From assembly GCA_039815825.1 (NCBI GenBank), contig JBCBYO010000003.1, positions 87,128 through 151,127 on the forward strand: a stretch of DNA of 64,000 nt. The letters run 5' to 3'. This document shows, one piece after another, positions 8,492 through 16,639 of this stretch (the first letter of the stretch is position 1; each line of letters starts with the position of its first letter). A model generated the notes under the pieces. It was not told the DNA's origin, did not search any database, and saw only the letters and a list, made by a program, of their open reading frames with translations. Source of the stretch: JBCBDX01 sp039815825. GTDB lineage: Bacteria; Pseudomonadota; Alphaproteobacteria; Rhizobiales; Rhizobiaceae. The translations under genes were made by a program, and so were the position numbers.

Positions 8492-9823
8492 CTATTTCAA
8501 AATTTCGGGAAGCAGCGTTGTGGAAATTGCCGGCACGTATGCGATGAACAGCGTTACAACGAGCATGAAGAAAACGAATGGTATGGCTCGATAGGCGATC
8601 TTCAGTATCGATTCACCGGTTATCCCGGACACGACGAACAGGTTCAGCCCAAGGGGTGGTGTAATAAATCCAACACCCAACGCGGTGATCATCATGATAC
8701 AGAACTGGATTTCGTTCATGCCGATATTGTCAGCCAATGGCTTTAGGATCGGCGCAAGGATCACGATGTTTGGCGTTGTTTCCATCACGCAACCTGCTGC
8801 GATCAAAATACCGACCATCATCAGGATCAGAACCCAAGGTTCATTGCTTACGGAAGTTGCCGCCGCAACAAATCCCTGCGGCACACCCATGATCGCCAGC
8901 GCCTGCGCAAGCGGTAGGGAAAAGGCGATGATGGGCAAGATTACGCCGTTCACTTTAGCGGAGCTGACAAGCATCGCCGGGAAGTCAGAGAAACGGAGTG
9001 TACCGAGCATGAAGCCCATGATGATGGTAACGACGACCGCAACCGCGCCGGCCTCTGTGGGTGTCAAACGCCCGGAGAAAATGCCGTAGAAAATGATGCC
9101 AGGCACGATAAATGCGTACCAGCCTGACTTTAGGGCTGTACCCAATCGCGACACATATTCGGCAAAAGAGATATTACCACCACCTTCCCAGCCATAGAGC
9201 CGGTTCATGATGATGTTGGTGGCAAGGATCGAAACGAGGATGGCCAGGCCAGGAATGAGCGCGGCAAGGAACAGCGTCGACGCCGAAATACCCAGAACCA
9301 AACCGATAATGATGTAGGCAATCGACGGTGGAATAAGGATACCGGTACAGGCACCCGCCGCAACCAAAGCACAGGCATACGGACGCGGATAACCGGACTC
9401 CACAAGGCGGTCGATAGTCATGCGGCCGACCGCAGCGGCACCGGCAGCGTCTGAACCGGAAATTGCAGCGAACATGCCACAGACCAAGACCGTAGCAGAG
9501 CCAAAACCGCCCTTTGCAAACTGGGTCAATGCCTCCGCGACATCGAGGAATTTCTTAGATAGTCCCGTGCGGACCAACACGTCGCCCGTCAAAATAAAGA
9601 GCGGGACCGCGGTTAGCGCGAAATGGTCGATACCATGAAAGAGACTTTCACCGACCAGTGAGAGGGGCAGCGACCCAGACCATAAAAGCATGAGAATGGC
9701 CGATGCACCTATGGCCGCCCACACCGGTACCGCAAGCGCGACCAATAATACAAACAGCAGAACGGGGCCATAGAAGTCCCAGCCGAGTACAATGGTTTGT
9801 TGTTGGAGTTGGTTCCAAAGCAT
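8492..9823 (-). CDS. dctM: TRAP transporter large permease (DctM type) for DHPS
   Basis: A 443-residue DctM-type integral membrane protein with about twelve hydrophobic segments and family stretches such as GCVMETTPNIVILAPIL and GVGFITPPLGLNLFV. Together with the DctQ and DctP proteins encoded just upstream it forms a sodium-dependent TRAP importer; TRAP genes of this kind accompany hpsNOP in known DHPS degraders. ATG 9823 has GAGGGG before it and follows the dctQ stop by ten bases. The substrate is inferred from the operon. Confidence 0.87.
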   Translation of the reverse strand: MLWNQLQQQTIVLGWDFYGPVLLFVLLVALAVPVWAAIGASAILMLLWSGSLPLSLVGESLFHGIDHFALTAVPLFILTGDVLVRTGLSKKFLDVAEALTQFAKGGFGSATVLVCGMFAAISGSDAAGAAAVGRMTIDRLVESGYPRPYACALVAAGACTGILIPPSIAYIIIGLVLGISASTLFLAALIPGLAILVSILATNIIMNRLYGWEGGGNISFAEYVSRLGTALKSGWYAFIVPGIIFYGIFSGRLTPTEAGAVAVVVTIIMGFMLGTLRFSDFPAMLVSSAKVNGVILPIIAFSLPLAQALAIMGVPQGFVAAATSVSNEPWVLILMMVGILIAAGCVMETTPNIVILAPILKPLADNIGMNEIQFCIMMITALGVGFITPPLGLNLFVVSGITGESILKIAYRAIPFVFFMLVVTLFIAYVPAISTTLLPEILK

Positions 9824-9833
9824 ATCGGCCCCC

Positions 9834-10349
9834 TCAGTCGAAAAGCTTGTCGCCTTCGTACACGGGCGTACCGGCACGAAGATCTTTAATGTCACGAAGG
9901 AACGATTGCGCTAGGCGATAGAGCACTAGCGCGAAACCGATTGGTACGGCCGACAGGAACCATACCTGAGAAATCCGCAAGCCGTGCGTCACCGATCCAA
10001 ATTTGGCTGAGACGAGCACGGACTCAAATGACCAGTAGAGCGCAATGACAGCAACTGCCGCCATGACCAAATCGCCGAAGATGTAGAGTAGCGCCTTAAT
10101 GCGAGGCCCTACATATTGAAGGATCACATCGATTCGAATATGTCCGCGCTCTTTGACGGCAGCAGCGGCGCCGATCCAAGCGAGATATATGAATGAATAG
10201 CGGACGAACTCTTCGCCCCAAATCGATGAATAGGAGAGCACCTCACGACGCATCACCTCGATAAACATCGTCGACACCAGCATCACGTAAAACACAAGCA
10301 GCGCCCAGCGCTCTGCATTCTCGTCCAGTCTTTTCAAAAATGCGGGCAT
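9834..10349 (-). CDS. dctQ: TRAP transporter small permease (DctQ type)
   Basis: A 171-residue membrane protein with four predicted transmembrane segments and the family stretch VMRREVLSYSSIWGEEFVRYSFIYLAWIG (middle part shown by E-V-M-R-R and W-G-E-E-F residues near 40-60). It bridges the substrate-binding protein and the large permease. ATG 10349 follows a strong GGAGGAT ribosome binding site. It is the third gene of the sulfonate operon. Confidence 0.87.
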   Translation of the reverse strand: MPAFLKRLDENAERWALLVFYVMLVSTMFIEVMRREVLSYSSIWGEEFVRYSFIYLAWIGAAAAVKERGHIRIDVILQYVGPRIKALLYIFGDLVMAAVAVIALYWSFESVLVSAKFGSVTHGLRISQVWFLSAVPIGFALVLYRLAQSFLRDIKDLRAGTPVYEGDKLFD

Positions 10350-10424
10350 ACATCCTCCGTCCGCACGCCACCTCACCGGTAACGCACCCCTTTTGTCTCA
10401 GCTATTTCCGCGAACTAAACGTTG

Positions 10425-10454
10425 TCACCGGCCGAACCTAGGCCCGGCCGGTGA
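10425..10454 (-). other. intercistronic hairpin after the TRAP binding-protein gene
   Basis: Two perfect 10-base arms (TCACCGGCCG and CGGCCGGTGA) with a 10-base loop start 12 bases past the dctP stop and lie before dctQ. There is no T-run, so it is more likely an mRNA-stabilising or partially terminating element that keeps binding-protein mRNA in excess than a full terminator. The role is inference; the pairing is direct. Confidence 0.6.
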
Positions 10455-10465
10455 TGGCAATGGCC

Positions 10466-11614
10466 TTAGGCGTCGTGGACGTAATAACGGCCCATTGTGC
10501 TGGCCGCTTCGTCGAGTTTCGCAAAGACGTCCATGGAACCGGCAAGATCAGTCTTGAACTCATCCCACTCGGCGCGCTGGTAGCCGCCAACTTCCTGCCA
10601 CTCGCCCAGTTGGTCGGCGCTCAACGAATGGAACTCAACACCAGACTTAGTCAGCTCTGACATTGCGTATGCACGCGCCGCAGGAACTTTTGCGAGGTTT
10701 TGCTGTGCAGAAACTTCACCAGCAAACTCGAGACCTTCCTGCACATCAGATGGCAGTGAATTAAACCACTCAAGGTTCATGGAGTAGACTTGGCTGTCTG
10801 GAACAGCTTGCGTGAACGTCACATGGCTCAAAATGTCAGAGAAGCCGAAGACGTGCAGCGCGCCTACTGATGGGTCAAGTGCGTCTGCAACACCCTGCTT
10901 GATCGCTGAAGGTGTTTCACCCCAAGCAACTGGCGTCGGGTTTGCACCAACCATGCGGTAGTACTGCTGAAGCATTGCAGAACCAGGCACGCGGAATTTG
11001 ATACCAGCTAGATCACTCGGCGAAAGAACCGGACCAGCACCACCTTTTCTGACCGCTACCACACGCGGGTCGATCACAATGTAGAACAGTGCCTTGAAGC
11101 CAGACGCTTCAATTTTCGGATGCACTTCGGATTTCCAAGCATCAGATGTCACAAGGTTTGTGAAGCGTTGGTTCGAGCCACAGAAGTAAGGCAAGTTGAT
11201 CAGGTCAACGGCGCTTGCGAATGGCGCGAAGTTGGACAGCGAGTGCTGCGCACATTGGATCGTGCCGCTTTGGACGGCTTGCGCCAAAGCACCGCCTGCA
11301 CCGAGCTGGCCGCCAGGAGCAAGTTTGACGTAGATTTTGCCGTTGGTGGAATTTTGAATGTTTTCTTTCAGGTCCAATTGCATGATTGGATAGCTGCGAG
11401 ACGCGCCAAGTACATAGGCTGTAGCCAGTGTCATAATGTGGTCGGCAGCCGCCTCGCGCTCACGCTCTTCTTGGGCAGTTTGAGCGGCGGCCTCTTCGGA
11501 CCAAAGTAGACCACCAGCACCTGCAACCAGTGCCGCTGTAAAGGCGCCAGAACCAGCAAGTTTTAAGAAATTACGGCGTTCAGCAAACGCGCGCTCCTTG
11601 AGTTCTTTAGTCAT
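10466..11614 (-). CDS. dctP: TRAP transporter substrate-binding protein (DctP type), Tat-exported
   Basis: A 382-residue periplasmic binding protein of the DctP family. A twin-arginine signal is visible (RRNFLKLAG at 13-21, then a hydrophobic run and an Ala-rich cleavage region), so it is probably exported folded. GGAGG lies five bases before the ATG. Its place at the head of the sulfonate catabolic operon suggests DHPS as ligand. A family-typical stretch is GIKFRVPGSAMLQQYYRMVGANPTPVAWGE (core residues R-V-P and N-P-T-P). Confidence 0.88.
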   Translation of the reverse strand: MTKELKERAFAERRNFLKLAGSGAFTAALVAGAGGLLWSEEAAAQTAQEEREREAAADHIMTLATAYVLGASRSYPIMQLDLKENIQNSTNGKIYVKLAPGGQLGAGGALAQAVQSGTIQCAQHSLSNFAPFASAVDLINLPYFCGSNQRFTNLVTSDAWKSEVHPKIEASGFKALFYIVIDPRVVAVRKGGAGPVLSPSDLAGIKFRVPGSAMLQQYYRMVGANPTPVAWGETPSAIKQGVADALDPSVGALHVFGFSDILSHVTFTQAVPDSQVYSMNLEWFNSLPSDVQEGLEFAGEVSAQQNLAKVPAARAYAMSELTKSGVEFHSLSADQLGEWQEVGGYQRAEWDEFKTDLAGSMDVFAKLDEAASTMGRYYVHDA

Positions 11615-11644
11615 AAATTCCTCCCTTGTGACTAATGATACAGA

Positions 11645-11818
11645 TTATTGTTTCGCGTCGCGCTCTTCTTTTAAAATCGCAACCACAAACGCAATCGATG
11701 CAATGCTCAGCACGATCATCTCGCTCACGTCCCCCATAAAAGAGGCCGAGGCGAGCGCGCCCAAAAGCACGTTTGCAACGTAAATTGAAAAGATCAGACC
11801 AGAGATTACCAGATACAC
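11645..11818 (-). CDS. small two-helix membrane protein heading the sulfonate operon
   Basis: A 57-residue protein not recognised as a named family. It has two hydrophobic segments (about residues 2-24 and 33-50) joined by a short polar loop and ends in a charged tail (KEERDAKQ). The GTG at 11818 is preferred because GGGAGGG lies six bases upstream; the TTG at 11833 falls within that ribosome binding site. It lies 30 bases before dctP and just downstream of two LacI-type operators, so it is the first gene of the operon. It could be an accessory of the TRAP permease, but no function can be read from the sequence. Confidence 0.6.
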   Translation of the reverse strand: MYLVISGLIFSIYVANVLLGALASASFMGDVSEMIVLSIASIAFVVAILKEERDAKQ

Positions 11819-11851
11819 GGACAGCCCTCCCAAGCTTACCGGATAATTTTG

Positions 11852-11865
11852 TGTAAGCGATTACA
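11852..11865. promoter_or_regulatory. LacI-family operator 1 of the sulfonate operon
   Basis: TGTAAGCGATTACA is a near-perfect palindrome with the central CG typical of LacI-family operators. It lies 34 bases before the first gene of the sulfonate operon and between that operon and the divergent lacI-type gene. The binding protein is inferred to be that regulator. Confidence 0.65.
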
Positions 11866-11873
11866 TTTGACAA

Positions 11874-11887
11874 TGCAAGCGCTTACA
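11874..11887. promoter_or_regulatory. LacI-family operator 2 of the sulfonate operon
   Basis: TGCAAGCGCTTACA is a second palindrome of the same type. The centres of the two sites are 22 bases apart, about two helical turns, so two dimers could bind the same DNA face. The site lies 64 bases before the divergent regulator gene, so autoregulation is plausible. Confidence 0.65.
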
Positions 11888-11950
11888 CATACTTTTTTAA
11901 CGATCGGAAATAGCCGTTCTTTGTAGCGTTCGGCTTCTGGGGGATGTCCG

Positions 11951-13000
11951 TTGCAACCGGAGAAGACAAGAAAGCGGCGAGCGTTTAGCGCACCAAAGAT
12001 CGATGATGTGGCAGAAATCGCAGGTGTTTCGACAGCCACCGTATCGCGCTGTCTCAATACCCCCGATGTTGTAAGTCCTGACACACGCGAACGGGTGATG
12101 GCAGCCGTAACACAGCTAGGATATGAGCCCAATTTTGGCGCCCGGGTGATGGCAGCCAAGAGATCAAACACGATTGGCGCGATTATCCCAACCATGGAAA
12201 ACGCGATTTTTGCTCGTTGTCTTCAGGCGTTTCAAGAAGAGCTTGACAGAAACGACTATACACTGCTGGTCGCCAGTTCTTCATATAAAACAGATATGGA
12301 AAAGCAGCAGCTTCGCACCCTGTTGGCGCGCGGCGCAGATGCTATGCTTCTGATTGGCTTTGCGCGCGACGAAGAAATCTACGAGATGCTTGAAGAGCGG
12401 CAAGTACCCACCGTAGTTGCTTGGTCATACCGTGCCGGTTCAAGAGTCGCATCGGTCGGTTTTGACAACAAGATAGCCATGCGGGAGTTTGCGGACTTGG
12501 TGTTCAAACAGGGGCACCGTAAGATTGGTGTGATTTCAGCACCTACCGCTGACAATGACCGGGCATCAGAGCGTGTAGCGGGGATTATGGAATCAGCAGC
12601 TGCTAACGGTGTTGATCCGTCAGCCATCGAAATTGTCGAAACAAAGTATTCGATCGACAATGGCGCCCGCGCAGCCCACGCTTTTCTGACCTCAAAAGTG
12701 CCGCCATCGGCATTGATTTGCGGTAATGATGTTTTGGCGATCGGCGCCTTGAAGGCTGCGCGCGAATTGCAGCTACGGGTTCCCGAAGACTTGTCCATCA
12801 CTGGGTTTGACGACATTGAACTTGCTCAAATTGCTGATCCGGGCCTCACAACTGTTCATGTCCCTCATCGGGAAATGGGGCGGCGCGCTGCAAAACTACT
12901 TATTTCATTGGTTGAGAACCCTAGACATTTGCCTAGTGAACAACTTGCGACAAGAATCGTGAAACGCGGCACCTTGGGCCCTGCTCCCCATTCATCTTAG
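11951..13000 (+). CDS. LacI-family regulator of the sulfonate operon
   Basis: A 349-residue LacI/GalR regulator. The N-terminal helix-turn-helix reads IDDVAEIAGVSTATVSRCLN, with the hinge-type GYEPNFGARVMAAKRS after it and a periplasmic-binding-like effector domain beyond. The start is taken as TTG 11951, preceded by GGGGG; no better in-frame ATG lies nearby. It is divergent from the DHPS operon with two palindromic operators between them, so it probably represses that operon and responds to DHPS or a pathway intermediate. The effector is inference. Confidence 0.85.
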   Translation: MQPEKTRKRRAFSAPKIDDVAEIAGVSTATVSRCLNTPDVVSPDTRERVMAAVTQLGYEPNFGARVMAAKRSNTIGAIIPTMENAIFARCLQAFQEELDRNDYTLLVASSSYKTDMEKQQLRTLLARGADAMLLIGFARDEEIYEMLEERQVPTVVAWSYRAGSRVASVGFDNKIAMREFADLVFKQGHRKIGVISAPTADNDRASERVAGIMESAAANGVDPSAIEIVETKYSIDNGARAAHAFLTSKVPPSALICGNDVLAIGALKAARELQLRVPEDLSITGFDDIELAQIADPGLTTVHVPHREMGRRAAKLLISLVENPRHLPSEQLATRIVKRGTLGPAPHSS

Positions 13001-13012
13001 TATTCGACTAGT

Positions 13013-14239
13013 TTAAGTCAGCAATGCATCCGTCGCCCCGGCGCGCACCGGATCGTAGAAGAAACGGCTGTTGATTGGAAGCAGCGCAGCACCAATAACA
13101 CGGGCATTCGCGCCGGCTTTACCCGACAAAATTTCTGGCACGATGATGCCGTCTGTGTTGAACCCCGACATTGCCCGTCGCACCTTTTCCGCCAACACCT
13201 CGCGAACAGAACTAGGAAAGGCACCGTCGATAAATATAACGGGAAAATCGATGACCGCGCATACGGTCAATGCGGCTTTTGCGATCGCTGGTGCGGTGCG
13301 TTCAATCCAGTTAGAAACGTGCGGCTCGAACATTTCCCAGCTCTCGGTTTGCGCCCACATTGTCGACGCGTCCATGCCAGACGCGGCGATGTCAGCCTCC
13401 AGAAAATAAAGCGACGCGGTATCGATTAGTTGGGCCTTTGGGTTGCCGGGCGTGGCAGACGGCAGAGGGCCGAATGCACCCGCATTGCCCGTAGGCCCCG
13501 TCTGTACTTTTCCGTTCAGCACGATACCGCCGCCGATAAAAGAGCCAACAAAGAAATAGGCAAAATCATCATAGGCTGCGCCGCCTCCGATGGCATGCTC
13601 GGCAACGCATGCGCACGTGGCGTCATTGACAAGGATTGTTGAAAAACCGGTGCGGACCGAAATGTCGGCTGCGAGATCATAATCACGCCAAGTCGCCATC
13701 TGATCTTGCGGCGCTCCCAGGCGATCAAGCCAGTTATAAAGTTCAAATGGTGCCGAAATACCGACGCCCAGCACCCTGCTCTTTTTTACCGAAGATACAA
13801 GTTCGCCCAAGTGGGCATCGACAAAGTCGAGAATACGTTTGGGCGTAGGATAGTTATAAGTCACCTTGATAAGGTCGCGCACATTGCCAACGAGATCCAT
13901 CAAAGCCAAATCCGCAGAGCGCCTTCCAAGTCGAAGTCCGACGGAAAATGCCCCGTCAGGGTTCAGCGCCATAGGTGTTGATGGCTGCCCGACCCTGCCA
14001 CGTGTTACTTTCTGGCGTTGAAGAATTTCTTCGGCTTCCAAATTTCGAATGATTACCGACACGGCCTGCGCAGACAGCCCGGTCATTCGCGCAATGTCAG
14101 CCTTTGAGAGTGCCCCATGCAGACGGATCTGGGACAAAACCAGCCTTTCATTGTGCGCGCGAACGCCCGTCTGATTGACACCAGTAGACTGCTGCACAAG
14201 ACTGTTGGCTTGCTGCGCCGCACCGTGATCCGCTGACAA
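13013..14239 (-). CDS. frcR: ROK-family transcriptional regulator, FrcR-like
   Basis: A 408-residue ROK regulator with an N-terminal winged helix (SKADIARMTGLSAQAVSVIIRNLEAEEIL) followed by a sugar-kinase-like ROK domain. The start is chosen as TTG 14239 because GGGAGGAG lies just before it; the frame opens 12 codons earlier. It is divergent from frcBCAK, the arrangement of FrcR in rhizobia, and a perfect palindrome lies in the shared intergenic region. It probably represses the frc operon until a sugar is bound. It ends 12 bases from the convergent LacI gene. Confidence 0.83.
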   Translation of the reverse strand: MSADHGAAQQANSLVQQSTGVNQTGVRAHNERLVLSQIRLHGALSKADIARMTGLSAQAVSVIIRNLEAEEILQRQKVTRGRVGQPSTPMALNPDGAFSVGLRLGRRSADLALMDLVGNVRDLIKVTYNYPTPKRILDFVDAHLGELVSSVKKSRVLGVGISAPFELYNWLDRLGAPQDQMATWRDYDLAADISVRTGFSTILVNDATCACVAEHAIGGGAAYDDFAYFFVGSFIGGGIVLNGKVQTGPTGNAGAFGPLPSATPGNPKAQLIDTASLYFLEADIAASGMDASTMWAQTESWEMFEPHVSNWIERTAPAIAKAALTVCAVIDFPVIFIDGAFPSSVREVLAEKVRRAMSGFNTDGIIVPEILSGKAGANARVIGAALLPINSRFFYDPVRAGATDALLT

Positions 14240-14281
14240 AGGTATCTCCTCCCGATGGAGAACAGCTTTGCACACCCATTT

Positions 14282-14302
14282 AATAAATCAAGTTGATTTA
14301 TT
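14282..14302. promoter_or_regulatory. perfect 21-base palindrome in the frcR-frcB intergenic region
   Basis: Two 10-base arms (AATAAATCAA and TTGATTTATT) flank a single G. Just downstream, TTGACA at 14305-14310 could be the -35 element of the frcB promoter. The AT-rich form resembles sites of ROK regulators such as NagC and Mlc, so FrcR binding that blocks frcB transcription is the likely role. I see the palindrome directly; the regulator is inferred. Confidence 0.6.
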
Positions 14303-14392
14303 TATTGACAGACCGGGAAATTTCCGTTCTCCTGACGTTGTTCATCACACGCGATGGATGTTTAACGGCCTTTGGGCCTTTGGGAGGAATTA

Positions 14393-15421
14393 ATGAAAAA
14401 ATCCGTTCTCGCCGTTGCGGCGGGCGCTCTTGTTGCGTCTGCAGCTGCGCTAACCCCCGCCTATGCAGGCGGCCACGGCACAACTGTGTGCCTGATCACC
14501 AAAACAGATACCAACCCTTTCTTCGTGAAGATGAAAGAAGGTGCGGAAGCCAAAGCTGAAGAGCTTGGTATGACGCTTAAATCCTTCGCCGGTAAGATTG
14601 ACGGTGACCACGAAACACAAGTTCAAGCGATTGAAACTTGTATCCTTGATGGCGCCAAGGGCATCCTTTTGACTGCGTCTGACACGTCTTCCATCGTACC
14701 GGCCGTGCAACAGGCGCGCGACGCAGGTCTTTTGGTGATTGCGTTGGATACACCGCTCACGCCGATTGACGCGGCTGACGCGACTTTTGCCACTGACAAT
14801 TTCCTTGCCGGTGAGCTGATTGGCAAATGGGCTGCCGGCACGTACGGCGACACGTCAACTGCCAAGATCGGCATGATGAACATCAATGTGTCACAACCAA
14901 CTGTTGGTGTGTTGCGGAACCAAGGCTTCTTGACCGGCTTTGGGATCGATCTTGGCGACCCCAACAAGTGGGGCGACGAAACCGATGCTCGTATCGTCAA
15001 CAATGAAGTGACAAATGCCAACGAAGAAGGTGGTCGCAAGTCAATGGAGAACTTGTTGACCATGGATGATGGCACCAACGTTCTTTACACGATCAACGAA
15101 CCTGCCGCAGCGGGCGCTTATGAGACGCTAAAAGACTTCGGCAAGACTGACGATGTAATTGTTGTATCTGTCGATGGCGGTTGCCCAGGCGTGCAAGCGG
15201 TTGCTGACGGTGAACTTGGCGCGACATCACAGCAGTATCCGTTGCTGATGGCGTCACTTGGGGTTGAAGCAGTCGCTGCATGGGCCAATGACGGCAGCAA
15301 GCCGGAAAACACACCAGGTAAAGACTTCTTCGACACTGGCGTGGCGCTCGTAACTGACAATCCGGTTGACGGCGTTCCCTCAATCACTTCTGCTGAAGGC
15401 CTCGACCTCTGCTGGGGCTGA
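14393..15421 (+). CDS. frcB: sugar ABC transporter substrate-binding protein, fructose type
   Basis: A 342-residue periplasmic binding protein of the ribose/fructose class with a Sec signal peptide (MKKSVLAVAAGALVASAAAL, cleavage near AYA-G). GGAGG lies five bases before ATG 14393, so the in-frame codon at 14372 is not used. Followed by frcC, frcA and frcK in the order of the rhizobial fructose uptake cluster. Fructose is the best guess; related ribose or mannose transport cannot be excluded. Confidence 0.85.
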   Translation: MKKSVLAVAAGALVASAAALTPAYAGGHGTTVCLITKTDTNPFFVKMKEGAEAKAEELGMTLKSFAGKIDGDHETQVQAIETCILDGAKGILLTASDTSSIVPAVQQARDAGLLVIALDTPLTPIDAADATFATDNFLAGELIGKWAAGTYGDTSTAKIGMMNINVSQPTVGVLRNQGFLTGFGIDLGDPNKWGDETDARIVNNEVTNANEEGGRKSMENLLTMDDGTNVLYTINEPAAAGAYETLKDFGKTDDVIVVSVDGGCPGVQAVADGELGATSQQYPLLMASLGVEAVAAWANDGSKPENTPGKDFFDTGVALVTDNPVDGVPSITSAEGLDLCWG

Positions 15422-15435
15422 CCCTAAACCCTTTC

Positions 15436-15458
15436 GGAGGGCGCGCGCTGCGCCCTCC
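15436..15458 (+). other. intercistronic hairpin after frcB
   Basis: Nine-base perfect arms (GGAGGGCGC and GCGCCCTCC) with a 5-base loop begin 15 bases after the frcB stop and about 110 bases before frcC. There is no T-run. It probably protects frcB mRNA from 3' decay or lowers read-through, giving more binding protein than membrane parts. Confidence 0.6.
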
Positions 15459-15568
15459 CCTAAAAATTTTCACAACAAGACCTAGTTTGACAAGCGCCGC
15501 TGGCATGCGATGCTTTGTAAAAAAGCGCAGGCAAAATTGGGCGTAGCAAGCGTTCTTGGGAGGATCAT

Positions 15569-16639
15569 ATGTCGACACCGCAGCCGGTGAAGGAGTACGA
15601 AAAAGTACTCGAAGGTGCCGCTGAAAGCGTTGCCGAATTCGAGGATAATCGAAAAGGTTTTATCGGGCGCTTTCAGCACATTTTACACGTCAATCCTGCT
15701 GCGGTACCGCTGATTGTTTTGGTCACTTCGATCATCATTTTCGGAATGTTGATCGGCCAACGCTTCTTTTCACCCTTCGCGATGACGCTGATACTGCAAC
15801 AGGTGCAAATTGTCGGCATTGTCGCTGCAGCACAAAGTCTTGTCATCTTGACGGCCGGCATTGATTTGAGTGTCGGGGCGATCATGGTTTTGTCGTCTGT
15901 TGTAATGGGCCAGTTTGCGTTCCGATATGGCATGCCGGTGGAAATCGCGATTATGTGCGGCCTTGCCGTTGGAATGATTTGCGGCGCGATAAACGGTTGG
16001 CTGGTGGCCTACATGAAATTGCCGCCCTTCATCGTCACGCTCGGCACTTGGCAAATCGTGCTTGCAACCAATTTTCTCTACTCGGCAAATGAAACTATCC
16101 GCAGCGCCGATATTGAAGATCAGGCGCCATTGCTGCAGATATTTGGTACAAAATTTCAGATTGGTGGCGCCACGCTGACCCTCGGCGTGATCTTTATGCT
16201 GGTTTTGATCGTGACGCTTGCCTACGCGCTAAAACAAACAGCATGGGGGCGCCATGTTTATGCCGTTGGGGATGATCCGGAAGCAGCTGAACTATCGGGC
16301 GTGAACGTCAAAGGTACGTTGATGTCGGTGTACCTATTGTCTGGGCTGATCTGCGCGATTGCCGGATGGGCAATGATTGGGCGGATCGGCTCCATCTCGC
16401 CAACCGTAGGTCAATTGGCCAACATCGAAAGCATAACTGCGGTGGTGATCGGCGGCATATCCTTGTTCGGCGGGCGCGGTTCTATCCTGGGCGCACTCTT
16501 TGGAGCCTTGATTGTCGGCGTCTTTACACTTGGTTTGAGGCTCTTGGGCGCTGATGCGCAGTGGACCTTTTTACTTATCGGCGTTCTCATTATCGCGGCG
16601 GTCGCTGTCGACCAGTGGATCAGAAAGGTAGCGTCATAA
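15569..16639 (+). CDS. frcC: sugar ABC transporter permease, fructose type
   Basis: A 356-residue permease of the ribose/xylose class with about ten hydrophobic segments and the family stretches AGIDLSVGAIMVLSS, LPPFIVTLGTW and GGISLFGGRGSILGALFGA. GGGAGGATCAT precedes the ATG. Its stop overlaps the frcA ATG by one base. Same operon as frcB. Confidence 0.88.
   Translation: MSTPQPVKEYEKVLEGAAESVAEFEDNRKGFIGRFQHILHVNPAAVPLIVLVTSIIIFGMLIGQRFFSPFAMTLILQQVQIVGIVAAAQSLVILTAGIDLSVGAIMVLSSVVMGQFAFRYGMPVEIAIMCGLAVGMICGAINGWLVAYMKLPPFIVTLGTWQIVLATNFLYSANETIRSADIEDQAPLLQIFGTKFQIGGATLTLGVIFMLVLIVTLAYALKQTAWGRHVYAVGDDPEAAELSGVNVKGTLMSVYLLSGLICAIAGWAMIGRIGSISPTVGQLANIESITAVVIGGISLFGGRGSILGALFGALIVGVFTLGLRLLGADAQWTFLLIGVLIIAAVAVDQWIRKVAS

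Noticed and set aside
11607..11873. 88-codon minus-strand frame overlapping the small membrane protein gene
   Set aside because: It covers the operator and ribosome binding site and has an arginine-rich, non-membrane translation; the other frame has a proper start and hydrophobic helices.
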